This document shows, in pieces, positions 8,049-16,088 of a DNA stretch of 60,601 nucleotides (position 1 is its first letter; the number at the start of each line of letters is the position of its first letter). The position numbers and the translations under genes were made by a program. A model generated the notes under the pieces. It saw only the letters and a list, made by a program, of their open reading frames with translations, ran no database searches and was not told where the DNA came from. Source of the stretch: CAZEMR01 sp964513465 (GTDB lineage Bacteria > Bacteroidota > Ignavibacteria > Kapaibacteriales > UBA2268). The stretch covers positions 1 through 60,601 of the forward strand of contig CAZEMR010000012.1 in the NCBI GenBank assembly GCA_964513465.1, read 5' to 3'.

Positions 8049-8462
8049 TTAATCTTCGTATTCGTTCCAAACGCCCGAGAGAGCTTTCGAGCGTGCTGTG
8101 CAGTCGTCGATGACGAGAATCAGCGTAAGTTTATCTTCGACAACGTTATATGAATATGTGCCGACGGATTCGCAGTCGGGGTCCTCGATTATTTCCATCG
8201 TGCCGTCGGAAAGATGGAATGTCGCCGAGGAATTCGAATGCCCGGGGACGTTGTCCACCACAATGAATTCGAATGTGTTATTCTCTTTAATCACGAGGCG
8301 CGCAGCGAAGCTGGTGTCGTCGAATTCGGTCACGAATCGGGTCCATGTGTCGTAGATTTTGTTCTTATCGTCCGAGGGATCGTTCGAGTCGTCATTGCAT
8401 GAAACAAGCAAAAATGCTGAAGAAATAAAAGCAAGCAGCAGAAGTTTTAATGAGATTTTCAT
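8049..8462 (-). CDS. small lipocalin-like lipoprotein, function unknown
   Basis: 137 residues. A lysine-containing signal peptide ends in the lipobox LLVSC, giving Cys22 as the lipidated residue, followed by an acidic spacer (NDDSNDPSDD). The rest (YDTWTRFV, NTFEFIVV, GTYSYNVVEDKLTLIL, GVWNEYED) alternates strands as in the Bacteroidota 'lipocalin-like' lipoproteins that carry a 'G.W' motif and a '.Y.i..d.L.l' strand. An AAGGA ribosome site precedes the ATG. No partner is evident; it is divergent from the next gene. Outer-membrane or periplasmic anchoring is inferred. Confidence 0.75.
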   Translation of the reverse strand: MKISLKLLLLAFISSAFLLVSCNDDSNDPSDDKNKIYDTWTRFVTEFDDTSFAARLVIKENNTFEFIVVDNVPGHSNSSATFHLSDGTMEIIEDPDCESVGTYSYNVVEDKLTLILVIDDCTARSKALSGVWNEYED

Positions 8463-8570
8463 ATTGGGATTCCTTAATTTTACAAAAATTGAAAAGAAAT
8501 AAGATAGAAAAATCAGCGAAAAATCAAATAATTAATTTGATTAATTTAGCTAAGTCCCTTATATTTATAT

Positions 8571-9128
8571 ATGAAACAATCCCTCGACTGGCTCGGTATA
8601 TTCAACGACAGCTCCAAACGCACGGTAATCAAGGGCGCAGATACCATAGGCGCCGACGGCGGGCTGTTCCACGAAGCTTTGCATCTTGCACTCGAAGACC
8701 GCCCGAAGTACTCCGTCCGGGCTGCCCGAAGTGTGGTGTTTGCCGCCGAGCGATATCCATTTCTGGCCCATCCGCACCGCGGAATAATCATATTCGCAAT
8801 GGAGCGCATGAAAAACGAAAGCCTGTTGTTCACATTCCTTAAATTGTTTACATTCATAGAATTGCCGGATTCCGAAGAAGAGATCGGGCATTTGATGAAG
8901 CTGTGCTTCGACACCATGGAGCGTCCCGTCGAGCGAATCGCTGTGCGGGTATATGCGCTCGAAACCCTCTACCGCATCTCCGAAATTATCCCCGAAATCA
9001 AAAACGAGCTGGGGCTGTTGATAGTCCATCTTGCTCCGCACTCGCCACCGGCATTCCAATCGCGTGGCTCGCAGATACTAAAAAAACTGCGGCGCGAAAC
9101 CGGAAGAAATTTTCTTGAAACTTTTTGA
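8571..9128 (+). CDS. helical-repeat protein of unknown function
   Basis: 185 residues, no signal peptide and no membrane span, so probably cytosolic. The chain is almost wholly helical with HEAT-like hydrophobic spacing: HEALHLALEDRPKYSVRAA, LLFTFLKLFTFIELP, AVRVYALETLYRISEIIPEI. It fits small HEAT-repeat proteins found in Bacteroidota. Codon use is host-like throughout, which supports a real gene. A 164-codon antisense ORF over the same bases is a shadow. It stands alone between a divergent lipoprotein gene and a 370-base gap. Confidence 0.65.
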   Translation: MKQSLDWLGIFNDSSKRTVIKGADTIGADGGLFHEALHLALEDRPKYSVRAARSVVFAAERYPFLAHPHRGIIIFAMERMKNESLLFTFLKLFTFIELPDSEEEIGHLMKLCFDTMERPVERIAVRVYALETLYRISEIIPEIKNELGLLIVHLAPHSPPAFQSRGSQILKKLRRETGRNFLETF

Positions 9129-9497
9129 CGAAAATTGTGTTTATAGGATGAAACAATTTCGCGTTTCGGATACAAAATAATTATAATTAATGCGCCCGCA
9201 TATTGGAAATCGGCGAAATTTGACATAATTTGCAGTTTCTCCGATCGACTATTTTTATAATTTTTTTATAATCGCACCTCATACCAGAACTTGCGTTTTG
9301 TGATTGGCTGCGGCAGTTGCCGCAAGACTTTTCGATTCAATTAACAGATTTATTAAAAACAAAATTACAGGCCAAATTATGTTTATCGACATGTTAGTAA
9401 TCACCACGGATGCCGCCGGCACCCAGACCAGCTCCCGCTTTATTGCTATACCGAACAAAGCTAAAATCAACGATGTGAAACGAAAACAAAAACGAAG
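9129..9497. other. intergenic region upstream of the MATE gene
   Basis: AT-rich with one compact palindrome, TGCGGCA-GT-TGCCGCA (9309-9324), that could be an operator. Short ORFs on either strand (TTG-started + strand, 9304-9501; hydrophobic minus strand, 9279-9533) have no recognisable motif, and I do not call them genes. Confidence 0.4.
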
Positions 9498-10943
9498 ATG
9501 AAAGAAAATAGTAAAAACGCAAGCTATCGTCATGGCATCCTCGCATTAAAAAATCAATTCAATTATTTAACAAAATCTGTCGCAGAAGCGATCTCCGGCC
9601 GCGAACAGGACTATACCTCTTTGCCGCTGGGACGCGCGATATTTCTGCTTTCGCTGCCCATGATCCTCGAAATGACCATGGAGTCGGTGTTCGCAGTCGC
9701 TGATATTTTCTTCGTATCGCGGTTGGGCGCCGAAGCAGTCGCTACTGTCGGCATCACCGAATCGATGATGACTATCGTATATGCCATCGGTTTCGGCCTT
9801 AGCATTGCCGCATCTGCCACAGTCGCCCGGCGAATCGGCGAAAAAGACAAGCGCGCCGCATCCAATGCGGCCTGGCAGGCAATCATAGTTTCGCTTATGC
9901 CTTCGGCGATTATATCGCTGGTGGGTATATTTTTCGCGCCGGAGCTGCTCGCAGCAATGGGCGCAAGCGATATGATAGTAAACGAATACTCCGGCTATGC
10001 CGCGATTATGCTCGGAAGCAATTTTGTGGTAATGCTTCTATTCGTCATTAACGCGATATTCCGCGGAGCAGGCGACGCCGCCATATCTATGAAAGTGCTC
10101 TGGCTGGCCAATCTGCTGAATATCGGACTCGACCCGCTGCTGATATTCGGATGGGGCCCGGTTCCCGCCATGGGAGTCGAGGGAGCAGCAATCGCAACCG
10201 CCATAGGGCGCGGAGTCGGAGTCGTTCTCCAGTTGGTAATATTATTCCGCGGATCGAGCCGCATACAAATATTTATCAGCGAGCTTAAAGCTGATCTGGA
10301 AATCATGGGCCGCATCGTTAAGCTCTCGCTCGGAGCGGTGCTGCAAAATATTATCGCAACCATGAGCTGGGTCATACTTGTGCGAATCGTCGCCGAATTC
10401 GGCAGCGAAGCCGTTGCGGGCTATACCATCTGCATACGCATATTGCTGTTCGCACTGCTGCCGACCGCCGGCCTTAACAACGCCGCCGCGACGCTCGTGG
10501 GGCAGAACCTCGGAGCCGGCCGTCCCGACCGTGCCGAGCAATCAGTATGGATGATCGCCCGGCTGGATATCATAGTCATGGGACTTCTCGGACTGGGGCT
10601 TTTTCTCGGAGCCGAGCGCTGGGTCTCGTTTTTTATCGATAATCCCCGCGTGATAGATATTGGCTCAATGCTGGTCCGCGTTATCAGCGTCGGCTTTATC
10701 TCCTATGGCGTAGGCATGGTTATGATTAATTCGATTAACGGCGCAGGCGATACGATAACGCCCACAAGGGTCAATCTGCTCTGCTTCTGGGCAATCGAGA
10801 TACCGCTGGCCTACGCGCTGGCAATCTGGCTCGGTATGGAAGAAATCGGCGTAGGGCTTTCTATTGTAATCGCCGAAACAATTCTGACGCTCATTGCCGT
10901 CGGAATATTCAAAAAAGGGAAATGGAAGCTCAGCAAAGTTTAA
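9498..10943 (+). CDS. MATE-family multidrug/sodium antiporter
   Basis: 481 residues with twelve hydrophobic segments in two six-helix halves, the MATE plan (usual length 440-490). The first half opens with LGRAIFLLSLPMILEMTMES and contains FFVSRLGAEAVATVGI. The second half repeats the pattern with LGAVLQNIIATMSWVILVRI and the LNNAAATLVGQNLGAGRPDRA loop, all hallmarks of the family. It has a 40-residue N-terminal extension before the first helix. Function is cation-coupled efflux of organic cations or drugs at the inner membrane; substrate unknown. It is monocistronic, followed by a bidirectional terminator. The start codon has only a weak ribosome site. Confidence 0.93.
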   Translation: MKENSKNASYRHGILALKNQFNYLTKSVAEAISGREQDYTSLPLGRAIFLLSLPMILEMTMESVFAVADIFFVSRLGAEAVATVGITESMMTIVYAIGFGLSIAASATVARRIGEKDKRAASNAAWQAIIVSLMPSAIISLVGIFFAPELLAAMGASDMIVNEYSGYAAIMLGSNFVVMLLFVINAIFRGAGDAAISMKVLWLANLLNIGLDPLLIFGWGPVPAMGVEGAAIATAIGRGVGVVLQLVILFRGSSRIQIFISELKADLEIMGRIVKLSLGAVLQNIIATMSWVILVRIVAEFGSEAVAGYTICIRILLFALLPTAGLNNAAATLVGQNLGAGRPDRAEQSVWMIARLDIIVMGLLGLGLFLGAERWVSFFIDNPRVIDIGSMLVRVISVGFISYGVGMVMINSINGAGDTITPTRVNLLCFWAIEIPLAYALAIWLGMEEIGVGLSIVIAETILTLIAVGIFKKGKWKLSKV

Positions 10944-10965
10944 TATATAAATTCCGGTAATATAA

Positions 10966-10997
10966 AAGGGCTGCCCGATTTAATTCAGGCAGCCCTT
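10966..10997. terminator. bidirectional terminator
   Basis: A 10-bp stem, AAGGGCTGCC (10966-10975) with GGCAGCCCTT (10988-10997), lies between the convergent MATE and TlpA-like genes. It has A/T-rich flanks on both sides. Confidence 0.85.
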
Positions 10998-11016
10998 AAT
11001 TTGTCGCATATTGGGG

Positions 11017-11847
11017 CTATTTTATAACTGCGACATTTTTGACATATACATTATTTTCATAAATAATTTTTGCGTAATAATTGCCTGCGCTCAGCATGTA
11101 GATGTCGATCGGCAGCAGCGCGCTTCCGGCGGGGAATTCCATTTTAATAAGGCTGCGACCGGTGATATCGGTGATTTCGACGGATACCCGCGAAGTGCTT
11201 TCGGCCGGGATCCCGATATAAATCCGCGAATCCGCTGCGGGATTGGGATAGATATTTATATTGTCATCGGATTTGGCGATTTCCACGGAATTGAATTGCT
11301 CCATTGCGGCTTTGAACTCCTGGGTGGAATGCGGGCCGACCATTTTATCGACGATATGGCCTGTGCGGTCGATTATCAGAGTGGTGGGCACAAATTGCGG
11401 CGAATTGAGCGCCTTATAAATAGGATGCAGATTGCCCGAGGTGGTTTTCGGCGCATGAAAATTGCGGTAAGTTATTTCGTTCTGCTCGATCAGCGTCATT
11501 ATGTTGTTCCATGCATTGGTCTTCTGTTCGATTGCAACACCGACGACAAGGTATTTATCCGTGGGCATAATCTTGCCAAGCTCGGCCAGGTCGGGCAATT
11601 CGGATTTGCAGGGGCCGCACCAGCTTCCCCAGATATTCACCAGGCATACCTTGCCTTCGGAAAGCTGACCGAATGATAATTCCTCTCCGTTCTCGGTCCA
11701 TGTCCAATCGCATATCATAGTCGTGTCGGGTGCATTTTCGATTGAATTAATTTCGAATAAATACTGAGCTTTCAGCGAGCTGGCGCTGCCGAGAGCGATC
11801 AATGCGATGATGACGGCTTTCGTGAAAATTGTAAATAAATTTTTCAT
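11017..11847 (-). CDS. secreted TlpA-like thioredoxin with T9SS sorting domain
   Basis: 276 residues from the ATG at 11847. AGGA lies six bases before it and would abut the alternative ATG at 11853. A signal peptide (about 1-26, ending SSLKAQ) leads into a thioredoxin fold of the TlpA/ResA type with the active site WGSWCGPCK, Cys77 and Cys80, followed by SELPDLAELG. The last 75 residues are a type A T9SS sorting domain: NIYPNPAADSR, ITDITGRSLIKM, LSAGNYYAKIIYENN. This predicts a thiol-disulfide enzyme exported across both membranes rather than kept in the periplasm. It is monocistronic between a terminator and the next gene. Confidence 0.9.
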   Translation of the reverse strand: MKNLFTIFTKAVIIALIALGSASSLKAQYLFEINSIENAPDTTMICDWTWTENGEELSFGQLSEGKVCLVNIWGSWCGPCKSELPDLAELGKIMPTDKYLVVGVAIEQKTNAWNNIMTLIEQNEITYRNFHAPKTTSGNLHPIYKALNSPQFVPTTLIIDRTGHIVDKMVGPHSTQEFKAAMEQFNSVEIAKSDDNINIYPNPAADSRIYIGIPAESTSRVSVEITDITGRSLIKMEFPAGSALLPIDIYMLSAGNYYAKIIYENNVYVKNVAVIK

Positions 11848-11926
11848 GCGCATTCCTTTTGATTTATAGGAGGTTATTTATTAAAGACACACATCTTGAC
11901 CCAAAAAATTACACAATGAAAAGAAA

Positions 11927-13006
11927 TCAATCCATGGGATGCATATAATATGCATTAATCACCCGGCGGCCCGGGATCAGAGAATAAGTTTCGCGACTCG
12001 ATAAATTATGCTGATTCAGCGCCCCGGCGGGCAGATTCTCGTCCAATACTCCGCTAAGATAGAGTATATTATTTCCGTCGGGCGACCAGTCGAGGATATA
12101 TGCGTCGCCTTCCAATTCCTCGCCCTGCGGATTCAAAAACTCCGGCGCGCTGAATTGAACATCAAGCAGCAGAAGTCCGATGTCCCACATGGTGGCTATC
12201 AGGCTTTCCCCGTCGGGGCTGAGCATCGGATGATGCACCCTGCCATTTGGGCCGCGCGAAGTCTGAATATCCTTCGCCATTCCGCCGTCGAGCGGCACCT
12301 CGGTGAATGAATACACATCCATTGTGTCGTGCTCCACCGTGCGAGTGAGCAGCAATACGCTTTCGCCGTCGGGGAACCAATCGAGGCCATTGACTCCGAG
12401 CAGATTGTTTGCCGTATATATATAATCCGTTGTGCTGCTCTCCACATTAATCAGCTCGATAGTGACAATGATCGAGCGCTCCTGGCGGGTTTTGGCAATC
12501 GCGAGAGTTCGCCCGTCGGGCGAGAATTTCAGCCAGGGCGGTTCGACCAGACTTTCATAAAAAATCGATCCTCCGAACATTTTTTGATTATTAATATCCC
12601 AAATTAAACCGGATGTATACATGCCATCGGTCGATGCGATTGCGATTTTCGAATAATCCGGCGAAATATCGTAATTCTTCAGCTCTCCCTCGAATGCGAG
12701 CATGGGGTTGCGTCCGTCCGGTCCGCTAATGTAGCATTTCGGACTGCCGGGGCCGTCCGCCCACTCCATATAGAATATCATTTCGCCGCGAGGCGGGGCC
12801 ACCAGCATTGCATCGTGCTTCCAGATGGCATAGTCGGTGCTGTCGGGATGCAGCATATATATATCGGTGCTGGTGCCAGCGTTGTTGAGTTTCGTGATAA
12901 ATAATCTCTGCTTGTGATATTTTTTGATATTCGCATCGCTGCCGATGATGTCTTCGCAGGCATTCAGAGCCAGCGCCGCAAGCAATAGGATGATATATTT
13001 TTTCAT
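11927..13006 (-). CDS. TolB-like beta-propeller lipoprotein
   Basis: 359 residues. A signal peptide with lipobox LNAC lipidates Cys17. The body shows repeated PD40/TolB-type blades with the characteristic 'spDg..ia': YDISPDYSKIAIAS, KFSPDGRTLAIAK, DWFPDGESVLLL, MLSPDGESLIATM, DWSPDGNNILYLSG. The fold is probably a six-bladed propeller that binds a protein partner or glycan at the cell envelope. It lies 16 bases downstream of the anti-sigma-like gene on the same strand, so it is probably part of the sigma/anti-sigma operon. Specific function unknown. Confidence 0.8.
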   Translation of the reverse strand: MKKYIILLLAALALNACEDIIGSDANIKKYHKQRLFITKLNNAGTSTDIYMLHPDSTDYAIWKHDAMLVAPPRGEMIFYMEWADGPGSPKCYISGPDGRNPMLAFEGELKNYDISPDYSKIAIASTDGMYTSGLIWDINNQKMFGGSIFYESLVEPPWLKFSPDGRTLAIAKTRQERSIIVTIELINVESSTTDYIYTANNLLGVNGLDWFPDGESVLLLTRTVEHDTMDVYSFTEVPLDGGMAKDIQTSRGPNGRVHHPMLSPDGESLIATMWDIGLLLLDVQFSAPEFLNPQGEELEGDAYILDWSPDGNNILYLSGVLDENLPAGALNQHNLSSRETYSLIPGRRVINAYYMHPMD

Positions 13007-13022
13007 GATTTTTTAATACTTA

Positions 13023-14189
13023 TTAAAACAATGTATAATGTACTCCATAATTGAGGCCGATTTTTTCGGCGCGGAATGCGGCCTGCTGATGCTGATACCA
13101 AAGCGAGCTGTACTCGATCGAAACAAGAAATGCGAACCGGTCGATAGGCGATATTATCAGGCCGCTCGCCGTGCGCGCGATGGCGCCGTATTTATTGCCT
13201 CCGGCGGATAGCTGGATAAAAGGATCGACAATCGATGAGTTATTCCATGCCAGCCGCACATCCCCCTGGAATGTAAGCAGATTGGGCTGCTGCTCGTAGC
13301 GCACGGGTAGTCCCAGACGGTCGATGCCCTCGTATTCAAGAAAGAAATTCTCGTTGCGCGCGCTGACTCCGATCGAAATATTATCCGTAGGACTGTAGCT
13401 AATAGAAATCGATTTATTATGAAATCCCGGAACAAACTGGGGCGAAACTGTCGGATCCTCAAAATATATGTGGTCATTCCCAAAAAATTCTATCGCAATT
13501 CCTTCTATCGCCACGCCCTGCGACTGAGCCGACACCTGGTCGATCAGCATCCCGGAGCCTGCCTCGGCTCTCTGTTCGCGGGGTTCGGCGAAACTGAGCG
13601 AATTCGCATAGACTGCCGGATTCGGATAAGCCGCCGCCGATGCGATCAGGCGTGCGGGCACTTCGGCGATAATTTCCTCTGATGGCAATACATCCTCAAC
13701 CGGCGGAATATTTCTTTCCGGCATAGCGGGTTCCCATTCGAATGAGCTGACCACCGGCGCGGGTTCGGCCGATTCGGGAATTTCCATCGCTACCGAGGCG
13801 GGCTCGAATGTGACCACCGGCGCCTGCAAAAGATTGGTTTCGGCTGCATCGTCTTTTGGATTATAAAGCGCGGCCATAAGCGAAATCGAAAGCGCGGCGG
13901 CAGTAGCTGCGACCATTATTTCGCGACTGAAGCGTTTTGCTTGCGAGCGAATCCGGGCGAATCCCGTCTGGCGCGGGGCAATACCCAGCCCGGCCATAAT
14001 TGCGGCTTTGGAGGATTGCGGCGCCGATAGTCTCGAAGCATGGGCGCTCATCCCGCTGCGGATAGCGGACATCCGGCGGAATGCCCGGCGCAGCTCGTCG
14101 CTCGAGGACATAGCGAGGAACAGCTCCTGCTCCTTCTCTGCCGGGAGGTTACCATCCAAAAACTGATTTAATTCCTCGAAGTATTTCAT
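13023..14189 (-). CDS. anti-sigma-factor-like protein with C-terminal beta-barrel-like domain
   Basis: 388 residues from the ATG at 14189; the frame is open further upstream but overlaps the sigma gene. Residues 1-85 are helical and cytosolic in character (MKYFEELNQFLDGNLPAE, SSDELRRAFRRMSAIRSGM), like anti-sigma domains without a zinc motif. A single membrane span lies at about 91-110. A proline/glutamate-rich linker follows (about 115-190). The last 130 residues alternate aromatic strands (ISISYSPTDNISIGVSARNE, VDPFIQLSAGGNKYG, and a terminal YGVHYTLF) and end in phenylalanine like an outer-membrane barrel. It is 38 bases downstream of the ECF sigma gene, which it probably controls. The barrel-like C-terminus on an anti-sigma factor is unusual. 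Confidence 0.7.
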   Translation of the reverse strand: MKYFEELNQFLDGNLPAEKEQELFLAMSSSDELRRAFRRMSAIRSGMSAHASRLSAPQSSKAAIMAGLGIAPRQTGFARIRSQAKRFSREIMVAATAAALSISLMAALYNPKDDAAETNLLQAPVVTFEPASVAMEIPESAEPAPVVSSFEWEPAMPERNIPPVEDVLPSEEIIAEVPARLIASAAAYPNPAVYANSLSFAEPREQRAEAGSGMLIDQVSAQSQGVAIEGIAIEFFGNDHIYFEDPTVSPQFVPGFHNKSISISYSPTDNISIGVSARNENFFLEYEGIDRLGLPVRYEQQPNLLTFQGDVRLAWNNSSIVDPFIQLSAGGNKYGAIARTASGLIISPIDRFAFLVSIEYSSLWYQHQQAAFRAEKIGLNYGVHYTLF

Positions 14190-14227
14190 TTTTATATATT
14201 CTGATATTTTTAATAATCTTAATTTAT

Positions 14228-14788
14228 TTAATTCAAATCTTTGATATAAGGCTCCAGCACCGCAAGAAGCTTCTCGCGGGCGCGGATCACCCTCGACTGC
14301 GCCCCCGACCATGTGATACCAAGCATCTCGCCCATCTCGCGATAGGACATCCCCTCGATCTCGCGCAGGATAAAGGCTTCGCGGTATTTCGTATCCAATA
14401 GGTCGAGCGATGCGATTACCAGATCGTATAGTTCGAGATCGTCCATTCGGTCGTGATCGTGGGTGGGAATTTTGGTAAAGTCATAATTATATATATATTT
14501 ATCAGCGCGGCGGTGGTTGATGCAAAGATTTCGTGCCGCAGTAAACAGATACGAACGGAAATTCATTTCCTGCGCCTCGATATTGATTTTCTCGACCGAT
14601 TTGATGAATGCGGACTGGAAGATATCCTCGGCCGCGTCGTCGTCGTCAGTCATATAAACGCAGAATCGATATACCTGATCGGCATACCGCGCGAAAAGCT
14701 CCGAGCAGGCGGCATCGGCCTGGCGTCCGGCGGATCTGGAGAGCAGCAGAAGCTCCCGGTCGGTATATTTCGAATATTTGCTCTTCAT
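14228..14788 (-). CDS. ECF-type RNA polymerase sigma factor
   Basis: 186 residues from the ATG at 14788, preceded by GGGAC. Region 2 (about 20-90) includes LFARYADQVYRFCVYMTDD, AAEDIFQSAFIKSVEKI and FRSYLFTAARNLCINHRR. Region 4 (about 125-178) has LDTKYREAFILREIEGMSY, REMGEMLGITWSGAQSRV and IRAREKL, a standard helix-turn-helix for the -35 element. It lacks an obvious region 3, as ECF factors do. The next gene encodes its likely membrane anti-sigma partner, and a TolB-like lipoprotein follows. The divergent envelope genes at 14962-17099 may belong to its regulon, which is inference from position only. Confidence 0.92.
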   Translation of the reverse strand: MKSKYSKYTDRELLLLSRSAGRQADAACSELFARYADQVYRFCVYMTDDDDAAEDIFQSAFIKSVEKINIEAQEMNFRSYLFTAARNLCINHRRADKYIYNYDFTKIPTHDHDRMDDLELYDLVIASLDLLDTKYREAFILREIEGMSYREMGEMLGITWSGAQSRVIRAREKLLAVLEPYIKDLN

Positions 14789-14931
14789 ATGTCCCGCATC
14801 ATACTTGAATTTTCTATATAAACAAACCAATCGGAAATTCTACTCGGAATTTTTTCGAATTTATGAAAATATTTGATTTATAACGAGTTTAAAATTGGCA
14901 CATATATTGATTTGAAATATCTTAATAATAC

Positions 14932-14939
14932 TAATTTTG
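14932..14939 (+). promoter_or_regulatory. candidate -7 element (TAATTTTG)
   Basis: TAATTTTG matches TAnnTTTG and sits 22 bases before the ATG at 14962. A TTG lies 17 bases upstream, shorter than the usual spacing. AGGAG at 14950-14954 is a good ribosome site. Confidence 0.35.
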
Positions 14940-14961
14940 TTATTTAATCAGGAGAACCAAC

Positions 14962-16053
14962 ATGGCCCGATACCTGATAATTATTGCCATGATGATAATA
15001 GCGACGACCATCGCCGCGGGCATCGCTCCGGTGAGGGATATTCCCGACTCCGAATCCGAAATAGATCAGATCAGCGGCCGCCGCGACCTGCAGTCGAAGC
15101 TGATCGAGTATTATGCGATTGCCTCGGCGCTCGAATCGCAGGCGCTGGCCGAGGGCGAAATGCCAGCCGGCTCAGTGCCCGACATGCCTGAGCCGCTGCC
15201 GCGCCGCTCGTCGGAATTGAAAGATTTATTAAAAAAATATTATAATCTTGCGGTCAGTCTGCATACCCAGATCCGGGCTATGCCGCCCGAAGCGTTCCGG
15301 ATCGATTCGCTAAAATCAGCAATCCGCTCGAATCAGTACACTATTCAGCGGCTGGAGCGCGATAAGTTCGATATGGAAAGCAGATGCTTCGAGGAGCAAT
15401 TGCTGCTAATCGATTCCATGAGAACTGAATACATCGATCGCATGAGTGCTATAGAGCAGTTGTATTCGCGGCACTACAGCAACAGCATTCCGATACTCTC
15501 GGTGGCCGGCCTGGGGCGCCAGCTATTTCTGAACCACGGCGGCCTGGAGCGCGAATTCAGCTATGGCGGACGCATCGAGCTAAGCGCATACCCGATTATC
15601 CACATCGGCGATTTTATGGATTTCTGGATCGAATACTTCAAGCCCCGGCTTTCGACCAATCTGAGACCGGGCGCGCGATCGGATGTCGAAATGCACTGGA
15701 ATACTAATCTCTATTCTGCGGGATTCAATTTCAAAGCTCCCAAAATTGATCTGAATTATTTAAATATAATTCTCAAGCTCGGCGCGGGATATTACTGGGG
15801 CACAAGCACCCTTTATAACGTTCCCGCGGGCGAGGCCACATGGCGCGGCGCGCTGATCCGCACCGAAGTCGATTTCGTCCGTTACAAATGGTTCTTCCCC
15901 GTGGATGTATATCTGGCATATCAGGTGTATTATCCCGAAGAAGACCTCAGCTTCAGTCTCTACGAGGAAAGCGGCGTTTACTGGGGCAAATCGACCTTTA
16001 CGTCGCTTTCGCTGGGCCTTCGGCTGACGCTCTGGTGGGAACCTGGCTACTGA
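14962..16053 (+). CDS. exported coiled-coil protein with outer-membrane barrel-like C-terminus
   Basis: 363 residues with an AGGAG ribosome site. A signal peptide (about 1-20) is followed by a helical region (about 30-170) with heptad-like spacing, for example RSNQYTIQRLERDKFDMESR and EYIDRMSAIEQLYSRHY. From about residue 185 the sequence turns into amphipathic aromatic strands (GGRIELSAYPIIHIGDFMDF, YLNIILKLGAGYYWG, FFPVDVYLAYQVYYPEE) and ends with LSLGLRLTLWWEPGY. This suggests a small outer-membrane barrel with a periplasmic coiled coil. I do not recognise the family. It is followed closely by the TPR-LRR gene and divergent from the ECF sigma gene. Confidence 0.7.
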   Translation: MARYLIIIAMMIIATTIAAGIAPVRDIPDSESEIDQISGRRDLQSKLIEYYAIASALESQALAEGEMPAGSVPDMPEPLPRRSSELKDLLKKYYNLAVSLHTQIRAMPPEAFRIDSLKSAIRSNQYTIQRLERDKFDMESRCFEEQLLLIDSMRTEYIDRMSAIEQLYSRHYSNSIPILSVAGLGRQLFLNHGGLEREFSYGGRIELSAYPIIHIGDFMDFWIEYFKPRLSTNLRPGARSDVEMHWNTNLYSAGFNFKAPKIDLNYLNIILKLGAGYYWGTSTLYNVPAGEATWRGALIRTEVDFVRYKWFFPVDVYLAYQVYYPEEDLSFSLYEESGVYWGKSTFTSLSLGLRLTLWWEPGY

Positions 16054-16088
16054 TCGAAAAATTATATATATAATAAATGGAGATTATG

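Noticed and set aside
8565..9059. 164-codon antisense ORF opposite the helical-repeat gene
   Set aside because: The sense frame has better codon use and a coherent helical pattern; the antisense product is rich in Cys, His and Gly without motif.
9304..9501. 65-codon + strand ORF ending at the MATE start codon
   Set aside because: It begins at TTG without a ribosome site and has low-complexity basic residues at its end. A regulatory leader peptide is possible but unsupported.
9279..9533. Hydrophobic 84-codon minus-strand ORF overlapping the MATE start
   Set aside because: It looks membrane-like only because AT-rich DNA read in reverse gives Ile/Leu/Phe. There is no start context and it conflicts with a well-supported gene.
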